Shown in pieces: positions 35,404-44,659 of a DNA stretch of 64,000 nucleotides. The notes beneath the pieces are model-generated. The model did no database searches. It saw only the letters and a program-made list of their open reading frames with translations, and was not told the origin of the DNA. The stretch lies in assembly GCF_900112455.1 (NCBI RefSeq), contig NZ_FOLT01000003.1, positions 283,664 to 347,663 on the forward strand, written 5' to 3'. Made by a program: the position numbers and the translations under genes. This DNA is from Alkalibacterium subtropicum. GTDB taxonomy: Bacteria; Bacillota; Bacilli; Lactobacillales; Carnobacteriaceae_A. Within the stretch, counting starts at the first letter, position 1; each line of letters starts with the position of its first letter.

Positions 35404-35867
35404 TACGACAGCTTCTTCAGCAAGTTAGCCATTTCTATAGCGCCAACAGCCATATCTACTCCTTTGTTTCCTGCTTTTGTGCCGGCACGTTCTATGGCCT
35501 GTTCGATGTTCTCCGTCGTCAGGACGCCGAACATCACCGGAACACCCGTTGCATCTGAAGCAGCAGAAACGCCTTTAGCCACTTCCGAACAGACATAATC
35601 ATAATGTGTTGTTGCGCCTCTGATCACTGCGCCCAAAGTGATGATCGCATCATATTTTCCTGAAGCTGCCATTTTCTTAGCTACCAGTGGGATCTCGTAA
35701 GCCCCTGGGACCCACGCCACATCAATGTCAGACTCCTCTACGCCGTGTCTCGTTAATGTCCCCAGTGAGCCTTCAAGCAGTCTGGAGCCGATAAAGTCGT
35801 TGAACCGTCCGACAACGATACCTATTTTCAAATCTGTCCCTACTAACTGTCCTTCGATCGTATTCAT
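35403..35867 (-). CDS. ribH: 6,7-dimethyl-8-ribityllumazine synthase
   Basis: The 154-residue enzyme has the full family length. VVGRFNDFI, the substrate-binding [11 protein letters not shown] and [10 protein letters not shown] are present, including the catalytic-region His. It joins the pyrimidine intermediate with dihydroxybutanone phosphate, probably as an icosahedral or pentameric assembly. It lies 29 bases after ribBA and shares one base with the HAD gene downstream. Confidence 0.96.
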   Translation of the reverse strand: MNTIEGQLVGTDLKIGIVVGRFNDFIGSRLLEGSLGTLTRHGVEESDIDVAWVPGAYEIPLVAKKMAASGKYDAIITLGAVIRGATTHYDYVCSEVAKGVSAASDATGVPVMFGVLTTENIEQAIERAGTKAGNKGVDMAVGAIEMANLLKKLS

Positions 35868-35896
35868 TGTTATCCATTCCTTCCAAAATTTATTTT

Positions 35897-37090
35897 TTAC
35901 AAATCTAAATAATGACCCATTTTATTTTTCTTCGTGGCAAGATAGTCTCTGTCTTCATCCGTTATTTTCGTTTGGATCGGGATACGGTTTTCGATTTTCA
36001 AGCCGTATTTATCCAGTGTGGAGATTTTGATCGGGTTGTTCGTCATCAGGTTCAAGCGGCTGACACCCAGATCGTCAAAGATCTGCTTGCATTCGTAATA
36101 CTCTCTCGCATCCACCGGCAATCCAAGCAGCAGATTGGCTTCGATCGTGTCATGTCCCTGATCCTGAAGGGCATACGCCTTGATTTTATTGACCAGACCG
36201 ATGCCGCGCCCTTCCTGACGCATATAAACGAGGACACCACGGCCTTCTTCAGCGATCTTTTCTAAAGCTGTTTCCAGCTGTTCCCCACAGTCACATTTTT
36301 TTGAACCGAAGACGTCCCCCGTCAGGCATTCGGAATGAATACGGCATAGAACAGGTTCGCCATCAGAGACATCCCCTTTGACCAAAGCAACATGATGTTC
36401 ACCTGTGAATTTGTGTTCGTAAGCATAAATGTCAAACTCACCATATTTGGTCGGCAGCTTGGCTTTTGATTCTCTGACGATAAGCTCTTCGTTGGCTTTT
36501 CTATATTCGATCAGATCAGTGATCGTGCCTATTTTCAGATCATGTTCTTCTGCAACTTTAAACAGGTCATCCCGTCTGGCCATCGATCCGTCGTCATTCA
36601 TGATTTCACAGCACAAGCCAACGGGTTTCAGCCCGGACAAACGCATCAAGTCGACGGTCGCTTCCGTGTGACCATTTCTTGCCAGCACGCCGCCTTCAAC
36701 AGCTTCCAGTGGGAACATATGCCCCGGGCGCTTGAAATCATTGGGTGTGGCGCCTTCTTCGACCGTTTTCATGGCAGTAAGCGAACGTTCACCTGCTGAG
36801 ATACCTGTCGTTGTATCTGCATGATCGATCGAAATAGTGAAGGCTGTGGTATGTTCATCCGTGTTCAGTGAACTCATCTGCGGCAGTCCCAGTTTTTTTG
36901 TATACTCTTTGGTCATCGGCATACAGATCAGTCCGCGGGCATATTTCGCCATAAAATTCACATTTTCAGGTGTCGCAAATTCAGCGGCACACACAAAGTC
37001 GCCTTCATTTTCCCTGTCTTCATCGTCAACGATGATGACGTTTTTTCCCTGCTTCAAATCTTCCAGCAGGTCTTCGATTTTATCAAACAT
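35897..37090 (-). CDS. ribBA: Bifunctional DHBP synthase / GTP cyclohydrolase II
   Basis: The 397-residue fusion has an N-terminal dihydroxybutanone-phosphate synthase (1-~200) with the acidic loop [10 protein letters not shown] and RxGHTEA. The C-terminal GTP cyclohydrolase II has the zinc ligands in [17 protein letters not shown] and the RQEGRGIGL loop. It supplies both precursors of the riboflavin pathway. Both halves look intact. Confidence 0.96.
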   Translation of the reverse strand: MFDKIEDLLEDLKQGKNVIIVDDEDRENEGDFVCAAEFATPENVNFMAKYARGLICMPMTKEYTKKLGLPQMSSLNTDEHTTAFTISIDHADTTTGISAGERSLTAMKTVEEGATPNDFKRPGHMFPLEAVEGGVLARNGHTEATVDLMRLSGLKPVGLCCEIMNDDGSMARRDDLFKVAEEHDLKIGTITDLIEYRKANEELIVRESKAKLPTKYGEFDIYAYEHKFTGEHHVALVKGDVSDGEPVLCRIHSECLTGDVFGSKKCDCGEQLETALEKIAEEGRGVLVYMRQEGRGIGLVNKIKAYALQDQGHDTIEANLLLGLPVDAREYYECKQIFDDLGVSRLNLMTNNPIKISTLDKYGLKIENRIPIQTKITDEDRDYLATKKNKMGHYLDL

Positions 37091-37110
37091 TTATTCGCTC
37101 CTATCCTTTA

Positions 37111-37761
37111 TCAAAATCCGTTATTTTTTAGAAATGCTTCCGTCAATGCTGATTTTGGGACCTCTTTTTGAGAAGACAGTCCCAAGAGTTTTTCGACATA
37201 TTTTCCGATCAGATCGACTTCCAGGTTCACTCTGTCGCCCACAGCATGCTTCAATAGAGTGGTTTCATCAGCCGTATGCGGAATGATGGACACTTTAAAG
37301 TCTTTATCCGACACTGCCGCTACAGTCAGGCTGATCCCGTCAATGGCTATCGAGCCCTTTTCAATAACGTAGCGCAAAAGCTCCGGGCCTGCCTTGACGG
37401 TGACCCATACCGCATTGTCATCCTTTTTGAAATCAGTAATGATGCCTGTCCCGTCGATATGACCGCTGACCATGTGTCCGCCTAACCTTGTCTGCAGATT
37501 CAGGGCCCGTTCCAGATTGATTTTACTGCCGCTATACATATCACCCAAAGAGGTCCGCTCTAGTGTTTCCGACATCACGTCGACAGTGAACTCCTTGTCC
37601 GTCATACTAGTGACCGTCAGACAGATCCCGCTGGTCATGATGCTGTCGCCGATTTTAGTATCCTCAAGGACTTTATCAGCTTTGATCGTCAGTTCGCTCG
37701 ATTTCGCACCCTTTTTCACCTTTTTAAGTTCACCGATTTCTTCTACGATTCCTGTAAACAT
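37111..37761 (-). CDS. ribE: Riboflavin synthase, alpha subunit
   Basis: The 216-residue protein has the family start MFTGIVEEIG and two tandem lumazine-binding barrels (about 1-95 and 96-195), the second beginning near GGHMVSGHIDGTG. It dismutates two dimethylribityllumazines to riboflavin. It lies directly after ribD and 20 bases before ribBA. Confidence 0.96.
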   Translation of the reverse strand: MFTGIVEEIGELKKVKKGAKSSELTIKADKVLEDTKIGDSIMTSGICLTVTSMTDKEFTVDVMSETLERTSLGDMYSGSKINLERALNLQTRLGGHMVSGHIDGTGIITDFKKDDNAVWVTVKAGPELLRYVIEKGSIAIDGISLTVAAVSDKDFKVSIIPHTADETTLLKHAVGDRVNLEVDLIGKYVEKLLGLSSQKEVPKSALTEAFLKNNGF

Positions 37762-38856
37762 TCATTGTCCCTCCCGTAAATAACCTTCTACAAATATATC
37801 TTCACTCATTTTAGTCACCTGCATGTCTGACAGGCCATAGGCTTCTTTCATCGTTTCGACACCACGTCCCATGACTGGTGATATAGCCTCTTCACCGCCG
37901 ATGATCTTCGGTGCGACGTAGATGTTGACTTTATCGATGATCCCTGCTTCTAAAGCCGCTGCATTCAAGGTGCCGCCGCCTTCAAGCAGGATACTGTCTA
38001 TGCCTTTTCCTCCAAGGATCTCCAGCGCTTTTTCAAGATCCACTTTCCCATCCTGTTCAGGAACAGTCAGGACTTCCACTCCTATCTGCTCTATTTCCCG
38101 TCGCATGCTCAGCGATGCATGTTCGGTTGTAAGAATCAGCGTCTTTGCTTCATCCTGATCTTTCAAGATCTTGGAATCAAGCGGAACACGCAACTGACTG
38201 TCCAGTACGATGCGCACCGGATTCGGGTAGCCTGGCACCCGACAGGTGAGCTGTGGATCGTCTTTCAAGACCGTGCCGATGCCTACCATGATGCCTGACA
38301 GATAGCCTCTCAGGTGATGCGCATGTTCTCTGGACTCCTCAGATGAGATCCACTTCGAATCCCCTGTATGGGTGGCTATCTTGCCGTCCAAAGACATGGC
38401 ATACTTCATCAGGACAAAGGGAGTCTGGGTCGTGATGAATTTATTGAACACTTCGTTCAGCTTATTGCTTTCTGCTTCCAGCACACCTTCAACGACATCG
38501 ATACCCGCTTTTCTTATCCGCTCAAGACCCCTGCCGGAAACCAGCGGATTCGGATCCGTGGCCGCGACCACGACTTTTTTCAGTTTCTTATCGATGATCA
38601 GATTCGAACACGGAGGTGTTTTTCCGTAATGAGAACACGGTTCAAGGGTGACATATATCGTTGCCCCCTCTACCGATTCTGTGGCTGAACTGATCGCGTT
38701 GACCTCTGCATGGGCCTCGCCAAATTTTTCATGATACCCTTCGCCGATGATCTGACCGTTTTTAACGATCACAGCGCCGACCATGGGATTGGGCGAAGTG
38801 AAGCCCCGCCCTTTCTCAGCCAGTTCCAGTGCACGTTTCATATATTTTCTGTCCAT
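37762..38856 (-). CDS. ribD: Bifunctional riboflavin deaminase/reductase
   Basis: The 364-residue enzyme has an N-terminal cytidine-deaminase-fold domain with zinc motif HAEVNAI and PCSHYGKTPPC (about 49-83) and a C-terminal reductase (about 145-364; MKYAMSLDGKIA). It carries out the second and third steps after GTP cyclohydrolase II. It is the first gene of the operon, directly downstream of an FMN riboswitch and two serial terminators. Confidence 0.96.
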   Translation of the reverse strand: MDRKYMKRALELAEKGRGFTSPNPMVGAVIVKNGQIIGEGYHEKFGEAHAEVNAISSATESVEGATIYVTLEPCSHYGKTPPCSNLIIDKKLKKVVVAATDPNPLVSGRGLERIRKAGIDVVEGVLEAESNKLNEVFNKFITTQTPFVLMKYAMSLDGKIATHTGDSKWISSEESREHAHHLRGYLSGIMVGIGTVLKDDPQLTCRVPGYPNPVRIVLDSQLRVPLDSKILKDQDEAKTLILTTEHASLSMRREIEQIGVEVLTVPEQDGKVDLEKALEILGGKGIDSILLEGGGTLNAAALEAGIIDKVNIYVAPKIIGGEEAISPVMGRGVETMKEAYGLSDMQVTKMSEDIFVEGYLREGQ

Positions 38857-38884
38857 TGATTTATCCTTTCACTGCATTAAAAAA

Positions 38885-38910
38885 GCCCCGAATCGCGGTA
38901 GATTCAGGGC
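38885..38910 (-). terminator. Second riboswitch-linked terminator (T2) before ribD
   Basis: On the minus strand GCCCTGAATC pairs with GATTCGGGGC (one G-U pair) around six bases, followed by TTTTTT, about 30 bases before ribD. TGCCCTGAA at its 5' side is perfectly complementary to TTCAGGGCA at the base of the FMN aptamer (39182-39190), so an antiterminator can form. Confidence 0.85.
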
Positions 38911-38985
38911 AATGCAAATAGGTCTTTGACTTTAAAAAACTATATCCCAAAAGAGGCTTCCCCTCTAGTCTGATCCCATAAAAAA

Positions 38986-39012
38986 TGCCCTGGAATAAAA
39001 AATTCCAGGGCA
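38986..39012 (-). terminator. First riboswitch-linked terminator (T1) before ribD
   Basis: TGCCCTGGAAT pairs perfectly with ATTCCAGGGCA around five bases, then TTTTTTATGG on the minus strand. Its 5' arm is also nearly complementary to the aptamer's 5' strand. Confidence 0.88.
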
Positions 39013-39085
39013 TTCAAAAAGACGACGTCAGTTTATCTGAACGCTCCTTGATGGACCATTCAGACTCATAGTTTTGTCATTGATA

Positions 39086-39195
39086 CTGTCTTCTTTCATC
39101 CAGACTATACTGTCGGCTTCGGAATCTGACCGAATCTGCCTTGCGGCTCGTGGGCTATACCACCGGTAGGGACTCGCACCCTGCCCTGAAGACTA
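39086..39195 (-). ncRNA. FMN riboswitch (RFN element)
   Basis: On the minus strand the RNA carries the RFN hallmarks in order: GTCTTCAGGGCAGGG, GAGTCCCTACCGGTGGTA, GAGCCGC, GATTCGGTCAGATTCCGAAGCCGACAGTATAGTCTGGATG and the closing GAAGAC, which pairs with the 5' GTCTTC (39188-39193 with 39088-39093). FMN binding should favour the downstream terminators and shut off ribD-ribE-ribBA-ribH-HAD. Confidence 0.96.
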
Positions 39196-39215
39196 TTTAG
39201 TTGTTTGTCCCTTTA

Positions 39216-39244
39216 AGGATATAACGGAGTTAAGTATATGTCAA
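39216..39244 (-). promoter_or_regulatory. Promoter of the riboflavin operon
   Basis: TTGACA, a 17-base spacer and TATCCT on the minus strand lie just upstream of the aptamer and directly after the thiolase stop codon. Confidence 0.65.
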
Positions 39245-39251
39245 TAAATAT

Positions 39252-40466
39252 TTACTCCGAATCCGTATTTTTCACCAGCACAGCCACGCCCATACCGCCG
39301 CCGATGCAAAGAGAAGCCAGACCGTATTTCAGTCCGCGTTGTTTCATGACGTGGATCAGTGTGACCAGGATACGGTTCCCGCTGGCCCCCACCGGATGAC
39401 CGAGAGCGATCGCGCCGCCGTTCAGATTGGTGCGTTCCAGCATATAGTCTTTAGAAACACCGAATTCTTCGGTTATCTCCTGTATGACGCCCAGACTTTG
39501 TGAAGCAAACGCTTCATTCAGTTCAAAGACGTCGATATCTTCAAATGAGATATCTGCTTTTTTCATAGCCTGCCTGATGGCCGGGGTCGGGCCCAGCCCC
39601 ATGACAGACGGATCCACACCGCCCTGACCGACAGCTACGATTTCGACCAGCGGCTTCAAGTCATTGGCCTTCAAATATTCTTCCCCGACAACTAGTGTCG
39701 CACTGGCGCCATCGTTGATACCGGACGCATTGCCCGCCGTTACGGAACCGTCCTTTTTAAAGGCCGGCCGCAGACCGTTCAGTTTCTCTTCTGATGTTTT
39801 ACGGTTCGGGTACTCATCTGTATCCACGACTACCGTCTCGCGCCGTACTTTCGTTTCAACAGGAACGATTTCGTCCTTGAACGAACCATTGTCCACGGCT
39901 TCGATTGCACGCTGCTGAGAAGTGATCGCGAATGTATCCTGCTCTTCTCTTGAAATACCATAGCGTTCAACGATGTTTTCAGCTGTGACACCCATATGAT
40001 AGCCTTCAAACGCATCCGTCAAGGCATCATCCAGCATGTGATCACCGACTTTATAACCGGCCATTTTGTGTCCGGATCGCGTACTGCCCGGAATCAGGTA
40101 GGGGGCCTGACTCATCGATTCTGTCCCACCGGCAATGATGGCTTGATATTCGCCGGATTTAACGCCAAGGTAGGCATTGATGACTGTTTTCAGTCCACTC
40201 CCGCAGACCATATTCAGTGAATAAGCAGGCACTTCCACTTGGATCCCTGCTTTGATCGACGCTTGTCGCGCAACCCCCTGGCCTTGTCCTGCGGGAAGTA
40301 CATTCCCCAGGACGACTTCGTCGATATCTTCATGTCTAATGCCGCTTTGTTCAAGGACACCTTTGATTGCGTAACTCCCGAGATCGGAAGCAGATACTCC
40401 TTTCAAGGCACCTAAAAAAGAACCGATCGGCGTGCGTTTTGCTCCTGCAATGTATACTCTGTTCAT
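39252..40466 (-). CDS. Acetyl-CoA acetyltransferase (thiolase)
   Basis: The 404-residue thiolase has the acyl-accepting Cys88 in MVCGSG, the C-terminal GHPVGASG histidine and the base cysteine in SLCIGGGMG, so all catalytic residues are present. It splits acetoacetyl-CoA (or a short 3-oxoacyl-CoA) to acetyl-CoA, or runs in reverse. It is the last gene of a twelve-gene collinear block, and its ATG directly follows the TetR stop. No terminator was seen between it and the riboflavin promoter 10-35 bases away, so read-through into the riboswitch leader is possible. Confidence 0.92.
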   Translation of the reverse strand: MNRVYIAGAKRTPIGSFLGALKGVSASDLGSYAIKGVLEQSGIRHEDIDEVVLGNVLPAGQGQGVARQASIKAGIQVEVPAYSLNMVCGSGLKTVINAYLGVKSGEYQAIIAGGTESMSQAPYLIPGSTRSGHKMAGYKVGDHMLDDALTDAFEGYHMGVTAENIVERYGISREEQDTFAITSQQRAIEAVDNGSFKDEIVPVETKVRRETVVVDTDEYPNRKTSEEKLNGLRPAFKKDGSVTAGNASGINDGASATLVVGEEYLKANDLKPLVEIVAVGQGGVDPSVMGLGPTPAIRQAMKKADISFEDIDVFELNEAFASQSLGVIQEITEEFGVSKDYMLERTNLNGGAIALGHPVGASGNRILVTLIHVMKQRGLKYGLASLCIGGGMGVAVLVKNTDSE

Positions 40467-41078
40467 TTATTCCATCCTTTCGTTATGTGGGTAGATTCCA
40501 TTGACCAGCATATCCATGACTTCATCCAGTATCGGATCAAGGTCTGTCTGATCATCAAAAATCGCATATCTTAAACCAATGAAGTTGGTGATCCCCATCA
40601 GCATATAGGATAAGGCTTCAGGATCATAGTCTGCTATGATCTCACCCTTTTTCTGAGCGATCAGGATCTGTTTTATATAATTTTCTGAAAATTTAGTATA
40701 ATAATCGACAAATAACTTTTTATCCACGTAAAGCGCCTGCCAGATCACATTATACATCGACGGGCGTTTCCTGACTAAGCGGATGAACGTTTCGATACCC
40801 ATTCGTTCTGCTTCGATACGTGTGCCAGCTGTCCTTACACTCTCAGCGATCGTTTTCCTGATAAAGTGACCGTATTCTGACAGAATAGCCTGGTACAGGC
40901 TGTGTTTATCTTCAAAATAAATATAAAATGTCCCGATGCCTACTTCAGCGGCTTTCGTAATATCTTTGATCGACGTCTTGTAGTACCCTTTCTCACTGAA
41001 TAACCGTTCTGCTTCAAGAATGATCTTGTCTAGGGTCTCCTGGCCTTTTTCTGTTTTAGGTTGATTGACATACTTCAT
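40467..41078 (-). CDS. TetR-family regulator, FadR-like
   Basis: The 203-residue protein has an N-terminal TetR helix-turn-helix (TSIKDITKAAEVGIGTFYIYF, about 36-56) and a C-terminal ligand domain whose length and pattern resemble Bacillus FadR, the acyl-CoA-responsive repressor of beta-oxidation. Palindromes close to the FadR site lie over the promoter of the block (50810-50840), so it probably represses the operon that encodes it. The ligand is not known; an acyl-CoA made by the pathway is likely. AAAGGAGAAG precedes the ATG. Confidence 0.85.
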   Translation of the reverse strand: MKYVNQPKTEKGQETLDKIILEAERLFSEKGYYKTSIKDITKAAEVGIGTFYIYFEDKHSLYQAILSEYGHFIRKTIAESVRTAGTRIEAERMGIETFIRLVRKRPSMYNVIWQALYVDKKLFVDYYTKFSENYIKQILIAQKKGEIIADYDPEALSYMLMGITNFIGLRYAIFDDQTDLDPILDEVMDMLVNGIYPHNERME

Positions 41079-41142
41079 CGTACTTCTCCTTTAACAAACA
41101 ATCAGATTTTTTTCATTTTATCACAAAACGGTCAAAGTCTAT

Positions 41143-41955
41143 CTATAATACATAGGTTGTCTTCATTTCACTGACAAACCCCTTCAGTATGCTCACGAAC
41201 AAACGCGGCTTTTCATACATGATCGCATGCCCGCTTTTCGGCACATAGATGAGTTCAGAGTCCTTAATGTGATCATTCAGATATTCCTGCTGATAGAACG
41301 GGGTTACGAAATCATATTGGGCACCGACAATGAGCGTCGGCATATCAAGTTCAGACAACCTGTCCTTTACATCATACCCCACTGAACTGTCCGTCAGGCG
41401 GATCATTGCTTGTATAAAGGTCTCATCGCCAAATAGAGGCAGCAGGATCTCTTTTCTCTTCTCCATCCACTCCCTGTTTTCCGTAAAGAACAAAGGGGAG
41501 TAAATGAACGGGATCGTCGTTAAGTAATAGGCTTCGGGATCGTGGGTGGCCTTGTTCCAGGCATTGCCGACTTCTTCCAGCCAATAGGAGGTTTCAGCAG
41601 AGGTGTTGAATAAAATGAGTTTTTTTACGGCTGCTGGATAACGCAGGGCATACTGAACGGCTATTTCTCCGCCATAAGAGATCCCGAATAAATTGACAGG
41701 TTTATCAGTGACCTCTGCAAGCAGTTCTCTGACCGCTTCGATCTGGAGGTCATGTCTGTAGGGACCGCTCATTTTATCGGACTGTCCCTGATCCAAAAAG
41801 TCGATCAGTATCAGCTGATTCCGTTCCGATAAAGGTCCGACGAATTCCTTCCAGCTTGCTGTAGACATCATGATGCCGTTAAATATGACTAAAGGGTCCC
41901 CTTTTCCATGCATTTCATAATACAGTTTTTTACCGCTGCTCAGCGTAAATTGCAT
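41143..41955 (-). CDS. Alpha/beta-fold hydrolase
   Basis: The 270-residue protein has the nucleophile elbow GISYGG (Ser93), an acid region around VGAQYDFVTP and the catalytic His in KSGHAIMYEKP, a complete triad. The oxyanion region FNGIMM replaces the usual HG motif. It overlaps the CoA-transferase gene by 26 bases and belongs to the twelve-gene block. Esterase, lactonase or C-C hydrolase activity are all possible. Co-occurrence with a second hydrolase, a thiolase and a CoA-transferase suggests cleavage of a pathway intermediate. Confidence 0.82.
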   Translation of the reverse strand: MQFTLSSGKKLYYEMHGKGDPLVIFNGIMMSTASWKEFVGPLSERNQLILIDFLDQGQSDKMSGPYRHDLQIEAVRELLAEVTDKPVNLFGISYGGEIAVQYALRYPAAVKKLILFNTSAETSYWLEEVGNAWNKATHDPEAYYLTTIPFIYSPLFFTENREWMEKRKEILLPLFGDETFIQAMIRLTDSSVGYDVKDRLSELDMPTLIVGAQYDFVTPFYQQEYLNDHIKDSELIYVPKSGHAIMYEKPRLFVSILKGFVSEMKTTYVL

Positions 41956-43267
41956 CTAAATCCCCACCTATTATATTCAGCTCTTTGGCCTGCTGCCACA
42001 GCTCGTTTCTGAATTTAGGATGAGCAATGGCAATGAGACGTTCAACACGTTCGTTGACCGTTGTCCCTCTCAATTCTGCAACGCCATATTCCGTTACGAC
42101 ATGATCCACATCGTTACGCTGAAGGGAAACGACGGCTCCCGGAGTAAGGAACGGAACGATCTTGCTTCTTTCTTCGCGTTCGCCTGTCTCTTTATTCCTG
42201 ATCATTGCCGTGGAATACAAAGCGATAAAGGACTTCCCGTTTTTTGCGTCCTGTGCCCCGCGGGCTGTGTCTGCCTGTCCCCCTGTCCCGCTATACTGGA
42301 TCGGACCAATGGATTCTGATGCACATTGGCCGGTCAAGTCGATCTCCAGTGTCGTGTTGATCGAAACCTGATTGTCATTTTGAGCAATAATGCTCGGATG
42401 ATTGACATAGTTCCCATCAAGGACCATCACCGACGGGTTGTCATCGACGAAATCATAGAGCAGCTGGTTGCCCATGATGAATGTCGTAACGATTTTTCCT
42501 TTATGGAGGGTTTTCTTTGAACCATTGATAACACCGGCTTGAGCCAGCTTCGCAATTTCAGAGGTCAGCATTTCTGTATGGATACCTAAGTTTTTCTTGT
42601 CATACAAGGCGGCGGCGACAGCGTTAGGTATCCCGCCGATCCCAAACTGCAGATTGTCTCCATCTTGAATGTAATCTGCAATATACTGTCCGATTTTCTT
42701 GTCTTTCTCATTCGACTCGACATGCGGCAGTTCAGGCACCTCATAATCGGCTTCAATAAAATAGTCGACATCAGAAACATGCACGTCCACGTCTCCAAAT
42801 GTCCGCGGGAACTTTTTGTTCGTTTCCAGAATCACGATATCTGCTGCATCCATCATCCGCTTTTCATACGTGTTACCCATAGAAAGCGAAACAAACCCGT
42901 GCTTATCCACAGCTGAACACGCACCGACATAGATCGACGGCTGTTTATGTGCCAAGCGTTTGGTGGCTGCAAAATGCAGATTGTTGGGAATGAAACTGGC
43001 ATTCCCGTTTCTATGCAAAGCTCTGACAGCTGGAGAATAGAACCAGCCATTGATGAAGAAAACATCTTTATACTTTTCTTCCATAAAATCGAATTTATTC
43101 ATAGGCAGACAGTTCGTGACCGATACATTTTCCACCTTGTCCGCGACCAGATGGAGGGATTCCATAAAACTGCGTCCTTCTGAACAGCCTAATCCCGTAA
43201 CGATCTCATCATTTGACTTTACCAGATTCACTGCTTCTTCTGGTGTGATGATATTCATTGACTCCAT
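41930..43267 (-). CDS. Acetyl-CoA hydrolase/transferase-family CoA-transferase
   Basis: The ~445-residue protein is of the 4-hydroxybutyrate/butyryl-CoA:acetate CoA-transferase type. Segments include QFGIGGIPNAVAAAL, the region around GGQADTARGA and the C-terminal EYGVAELRGTTVNERVERLIAIAHPKFR. The expected catalytic Glu lies in the MLTSEIAKLA stretch. It moves CoA between acyl groups and could activate the acid imported by the adjacent ABC system. The ATG at 43267 is chosen over one 21 bases earlier because AAGGAAGGTG sits between them at proper spacing. Confidence 0.86.
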   Translation of the reverse strand: MESMNIITPEEAVNLVKSNDEIVTGLGCSEGRSFMESLHLVADKVENVSVTNCLPMNKFDFMEEKYKDVFFINGWFYSPAVRALHRNGNASFIPNNLHFAATKRLAHKQPSIYVGACSAVDKHGFVSLSMGNTYEKRMMDAADIVILETNKKFPRTFGDVDVHVSDVDYFIEADYEVPELPHVESNEKDKKIGQYIADYIQDGDNLQFGIGGIPNAVAAALYDKKNLGIHTEMLTSEIAKLAQAGVINGSKKTLHKGKIVTTFIMGNQLLYDFVDDNPSVMVLDGNYVNHPSIIAQNDNQVSINTTLEIDLTGQCASESIGPIQYSGTGGQADTARGAQDAKNGKSFIALYSTAMIRNKETGEREERSKIVPFLTPGAVVSLQRNDVDHVVTEYGVAELRGTTVNERVERLIAIAHPKFRNELWQQAKELNIIGGDLDAIYAEQR

Positions 43268-43310
43268 TATAAACACCTTCCTTACCATTTTTATACTCTT
43301 CTACAAGAAA

Positions 43311-43330
43311 GGACTAGGTTTCCCTAGCCC
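43311..43330 (-). terminator. Weak intercistronic hairpin after the binding-protein gene
   Basis: GGGCTAGG pairs with CCTAGTCC around a short loop, followed by TTTCTT on the minus strand. It lies in the 84-base gap between the binding protein and the CoA-transferase and may raise binding-protein mRNA over the downstream genes. Confidence 0.4.
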
Positions 43331-43351
43331 CTCTATTGTAATTCAAACTAA

Positions 43352-44629
43352 TTAATTATTTCCTAAAATTTCTTCGATACTCTTCAGCTCTTCCACGACT
43401 ACCCATTCCGTTGAGCCTTCTATGCGGGAGAGATTCATTTCCTGAGTGCCGACACGTTGTCCGTCTCCAAAGTCGATTTCTCCACCGAATGGATTGTCGA
43501 TCGGCTCAGACTCCATTGCATCGATATAAGCATCCCATGTCGGTGTTTCCTCTCCTAAACGGTCCATCCCTTCAGTAAAGAAGTGGCCCGCGATCCAGCC
43601 TGTCATAGCGTAAACATTATTGTCGTATTCATCATCGATCCACTCGTTCATCATGGCTAAACTTTCTAAGGATTCTTCTGATTCCAAATCGACCCAGCCA
43701 TTGCCGTATACATCGAATTGGCCATCGATGTCATTCCAGATCTGCTGTGAAATGCTGGCATCAACGTTGACATACGAGGTGATCAAATCAGCCGTACTGC
43801 CTTGAGCGACAAGTGCTTTGACGATCGTCGGGATCGTGTTCTGAATCGCTGCACCGATGACAAAATCGACGTCTTCGTTAACGATAGAGGTGACAGCTGC
43901 CGAGACATCTGTTGCTCCTGCAGGGACCTGTTCTGAAACCAGCTCAACTCCCAGATCTTCGGCTTTCTGTTCTGCACCTTTCAGCATATCGAGGCCAGCA
44001 TCATCGTTTGTGTAGATGACACCGACTTTTTCGGCACCAAAGTCACCCACTGCGCGGGAAAGCATCATTTCACCCTCAGTCGTGTAGATGGGCTGGACCG
44101 GCATGGCTACACGGTCGCTGCCTTCAGCCTGTGCATTATAAAGCTGACCAATACCCGCTGCAAAATAGACGGCAGGGATCCCATAGTCTTTGATATCATC
44201 GATCGTTGCTGCAATGACTGGTGTGCCGAAGTGACCGACCAGTGCGAAGACTTCTTCATCTTCCACTAAAGTCTGAAGGGCTGCACGACCGATCGCCGGA
44301 TCGAATTCATCATCAGTATGCACAAATTCGATTTCTCTGCCATGCACGCCTCCGTCATTGTTGACCATTTCAAAATATGCGCGGATACCTGCGTTAAAGG
44401 GCGATCCTACTGGTGCCAGTGCACCGGACGTTGCGGCTGAGTTTCCGACCTTGATGGAATCCTCGGTAATACCTTGTGCCGGTTCCACGCTTTCTTCTGT
44501 TTCCGTCTCATTAGACCCTGTATCTTCTCCAGCGCTCGTATCTGTCTCATCGTTTCCGTTCCCGCAGGCGGCCAATGTCAATGCGACGGCTGCTGTTCCT
44601 AAAATTCTTGCCCATTTTGCTTTCATCAT
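43352..44629 (-). CDS. livK: ABC substrate-binding lipoprotein, LivK type
   Basis: The 425-residue protein has a signal peptide, lipobox LAAC, an acidic Thr/Glu linker and a type-I periplasmic-binding fold (about 50-425; KVGNSAATSGALAPVGSPF, FVHTDDEFDPAIGRAALQ). Proteins of this group bind branched-chain amino acids, but also amides, urea and aromatic or short carboxylic acids. Enzymes in the same operon make a non-amino-acid ligand likely. The symbol reflects family only. Confidence 0.88.
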   Translation of the reverse strand: MMKAKWARILGTAAVALTLAACGNGNDETDTSAGEDTGSNETETEESVEPAQGITEDSIKVGNSAATSGALAPVGSPFNAGIRAYFEMVNNDGGVHGREIEFVHTDDEFDPAIGRAALQTLVEDEEVFALVGHFGTPVIAATIDDIKDYGIPAVYFAAGIGQLYNAQAEGSDRVAMPVQPIYTTEGEMMLSRAVGDFGAEKVGVIYTNDDAGLDMLKGAEQKAEDLGVELVSEQVPAGATDVSAAVTSIVNEDVDFVIGAAIQNTIPTIVKALVAQGSTADLITSYVNVDASISQQIWNDIDGQFDVYGNGWVDLESEESLESLAMMNEWIDDEYDNNVYAMTGWIAGHFFTEGMDRLGEETPTWDAYIDAMESEPIDNPFGGEIDFGDGQRVGTQEMNLSRIEGSTEWVVVEELKSIEEILGNN

Positions 44630-44659
44630 GTTTTTTCCTCCTAGACTTTTGTCTGATTT

